NCBI GenBank assembly: GCA_014523685.1 | Contig: JAATVT010000044.1 | Location: 1 to 6,009 of the forward strand | Direction of reading: 5' to 3' | Length of the DNA stretch: 6,009 nt | Source of the DNA: Nitrososphaerales archaeon TH5893 | GTDB taxonomy: Archaea; Thermoproteota; Nitrososphaeria; Nitrososphaerales; Nitrososphaeraceae | Shown here: piece after piece, positions 4,421 through 6,009 of the stretch | Layout of the letters: each line of letters opens with the position of its first letter | Numbering within the stretch: the first letter of the stretch is position 1 | Translations under genes and position numbers: made by a program | The notes under the pieces: generated by a model | Told to the model about the DNA's origin: nothing | The model's input: only the letters and a program-made list of their open reading frames with translations | Database searches by the model: none

Positions 4421-6009
4421 ATGGTAGAATATCCGTCTCTGCATGGAAAACATTAGCTGTCCTAGGTTCTACGATATTAATCACAATGTATGGGGAAACC
4501 ATGTTACTACCAGCTATTCCCGATATCATTAGAGAATTTAATATCTCGTACAATACTTCGGCATGGATACTTACTTCGTACCTAATAGCTGGAGCAGTTA
4601 TGACACCAATTGGGGGGAAGTTATCCGATATCTATGGACGGAAAAAGATTATTGTTATAATAATGATAATATATATTGTCGGAATCTCAATAGGGGGACT
4701 ATCACCGGATATAACTTTCTTAGTATTTTCAAGAATCATTCAAGGGGTTGGTATTGCCATGTTTCCAATAGCCTTTGGAATCGTAAGAGATCAATTCCCC
4801 CCAGAAAAACTGGCGATAGGCGTGGGAACCTTCAGCGCTATGTTCGCAGCTGGGTCCGTAGTAGGACTGGCTGTCGGAGGAACCATAATTCAAAGCTTCG
4901 GTTGGCGGGCCACTTTTTTTTCAATAATACCTATCTCTATCATTCTCTGGGTCATAATTAACAAATCCATTAATGATGCTCAATATCAGACCTTAGGGCA
5001 TATCGATCCAGCTAAGAGTAACGACAAACCTAGTGACTTAGACGTGAAAGAGAACATAGCTAAGTCGACTTACGTAGGTGCTGATGACCATGGTAATGCC
5101 CCTCGAAACAGAAATAATAATGGCAAGACAAGAGTCGTTACCAATAAGGGAATAAAGGGTATTGATATAAAAGGTGCAATAGCTCTTGCTGTTACAATAA
5201 CCTCGTTTCTAATAGTTCTTTCTTATTTGGAGACGACTTTAAATGATAATAGTAATATTGAAAATGACCAAATTGGGAAGATTGGTGATACTCCAGCCTA
5301 CAATAACGCGCAAATTGTCGTCGTCCTCATGAGCGTAGGTTCTATCTCATTGGTGATATTTTTAATCATAGAAAGAAGAGAAAAGTCACCACTAATAGAT
5401 TTCAAATTGATAGCGAATAAAATGATTCTTACTCCCGACATATTGTTATTGATAAGTTTTCTTTCGATGTTCACCGTATATCAAACTATACCTTTTTTGG
5501 TAAGAAGTCCTGTTTCAGCTGGAGGATTTGGCGGCGATCCCATCGCTACCGCAAATATTCAGCTCCCATTTATGATTATGTTCCTAGTTTTCGCTCCCTT
5601 TTCAGGTTTTATTATATCAAAGCTCGGAAGAATAAAGCCTACGCTCATCGGCAGCCTGATCGCCGCCATAGGGTTCTTCGGTCTATTCTTTTTTCATTAT
5701 AGCCCCCCATTAGTTGCAGGAACACTTGCTATAATTGCAACTGGATTATCACTAATACAGGTAGGTGCCTTTAGCATCGTTCTAGAATCAACACCCCGAT
5801 ATCTAAGTGGGACCTCATTAGGAACAACTGTTCTCCTTAATCTTATTGGAGGAGCCATAGGTCCAGCAATTGCGGGAATAATCATGCAAATGAATCAAAT
5901 TTCAGTCATTGGAACTAGTGGGAATATTGGGACATTTCCCTCCCCCCAATCCTACTATTTGATATTTCTTATCACTGCATTACTTTCGTTGGTATCTGTC
6001 ACACTAGTA
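4417..6009 (+). CDS. MFS multidrug-type exporter, DHA2 (14-helix) family, 3' end beyond window
   Basis: 531 codons run open to the right edge, so the stop is outside the window. Motif A is GGKLSDIYGRKK (66-77) after helix 2. Motif B is RIIQGVGIAM (106-115) in helix 4. The motif C region is AAGSVVGLAVGG (144-155), with Leu at the position where drug antiporters have the conserved Pro of GP. GWR (162-164) starts helix 6. ERREKSPLIDFKL (319-331) is the E-x-R-x-x-P-L-I-D-x-x-L signature after helix 8 of DHA2 proteins, and a second GAIGPAIAG lies at 479-487. Predicted helices: about 11-31, 47-66, 78-96, 99-121, 135-157, 163-181, 253-271, 298-318, 336-358, 380-400, 406-426, 432-455, 468-490 and 512-531. 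Family members export drugs, dyes or metabolites by proton antiport; the substrate is unknown. Two polar loops are enlarged: 182-250 (cytoplasmic, Asn/Lys/Asp-rich) and 272-297. ATG 4417 is the first start after an in-frame TAA at 4381. Confidence 0.92.
   Translation, partial: MNGRISVSAWKTLAVLGSTILITMYGETMLLPAIPDIIREFNISYNTSAWILTSYLIAGAVMTPIGGKLSDIYGRKKIIVIIMIIYIVGISIGGLSPDITFLVFSRIIQGVGIAMFPIAFGIVRDQFPPEKLAIGVGTFSAMFAAGSVVGLAVGGTIIQSFGWRATFFSIIPISIILWVIINKSINDAQYQTLGHIDPAKSNDKPSDLDVKENIAKSTYVGADDHGNAPRNRNNNGKTRVVTNKGIKGIDIKGAIALAVTITSFLIVLSYLETTLNDNSNIENDQIGKIGDTPAYNNAQIVVVLMSVGSISLVIFLIIERREKSPLIDFKLIANKMILTPDILLLISFLSMFTVYQTIPFLVRSPVSAGGFGGDPIATANIQLPFMIMFLVFAPFSGFIISKLGRIKPTLIGSLIAAIGFFGLFFFHYSPPLVAGTLAIIATGLSLIQVGAFSIVLESTPRYLSGTSLGTTVLLNLIGGAIGPAIAGIIMQMNQISVIGTSGNIGTFPSPQSYYLIFLITALLSLVSVTLV

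Noticed and set aside
4563..4961. Plus-strand 132-codon open frame
   Set aside because: It is an out-of-frame reading inside the MFS gene, whose own frame has all family motifs over 531 codons.
5697..5885. Minus-strand 62-codon open frame
   Set aside because: It is antisense to the MFS gene with no domain or promoter.
1..6009. Defence system, CRISPR array, transposon or biosynthetic cluster
   Set aside because: No repeat-spacer pattern, nuclease, transposase, recombinase or modular enzyme is visible. The genes lie on alternating strands with wide gaps and do not form a coherent cassette.

Overview
The window is AT-rich DNA (roughly two-thirds A+T by eye), probably from a mesophilic archaeon. 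The evidence is TATA-like boxes about 26 nt upstream of start codons with little or no leader, heavy use of ATA and AGA codons, a TTG start, no bacterial -35/-10 promoters, and gene types common in soil ammonia-oxidising archaea. My best guess is a low-GC Nitrososphaerales genome (Nitrosocosmicus-like). That is inference from composition and gene style, not from a marker gene.

Six genes are well supported. In order: a one-domain cupin (+, 7-555); a dienelactone-hydrolase-like alpha/beta hydrolase (-, 686-1390); a 73-residue two-helix membrane protein (+, 1955-2176); a short-chain dehydrogenase/reductase (+, 2459-3316); a two-CBS-domain protein (-, 3490-3948); and a 14-helix MFS exporter of the DHA2 type (+, from 4417, running off the right edge at 6009). 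The exporter stays open to the edge over 531 codons.

The layout is loose. Strands alternate and genes are separated by gaps of 130 to 560 bp. The cupin and hydrolase converge, as do the SDR and CBS genes. The hydrolase diverges from the membrane protein, and the CBS gene diverges from the MFS gene. No two well-supported genes form an evident operon, so each was probably acquired and is transcribed separately. Cupin, hydrolase, SDR and exporter would fit small-molecule or xenobiotic handling and stress tolerance, but nothing in the sequence ties them into one pathway.

The two long gaps hold the less ordinary material. The 1391-1954 gap contains what looks like a decayed zinc-ribbon gene on the minus strand, a perfect 12-bp inverted repeat 84 bp apart, and two hairpins in tandem. 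The 3949-4416 gap contains a spaced 8-bp dyad next to the CBS promoter, a less AT-rich patch with an interrupted open frame, and a possible 30-codon leader ORF whose stop overlaps the MFS start (ATGA). I see no rRNA, tRNA, CRISPR array, intact insertion sequence or recognisable defence system, and no convincing new multi-gene system.
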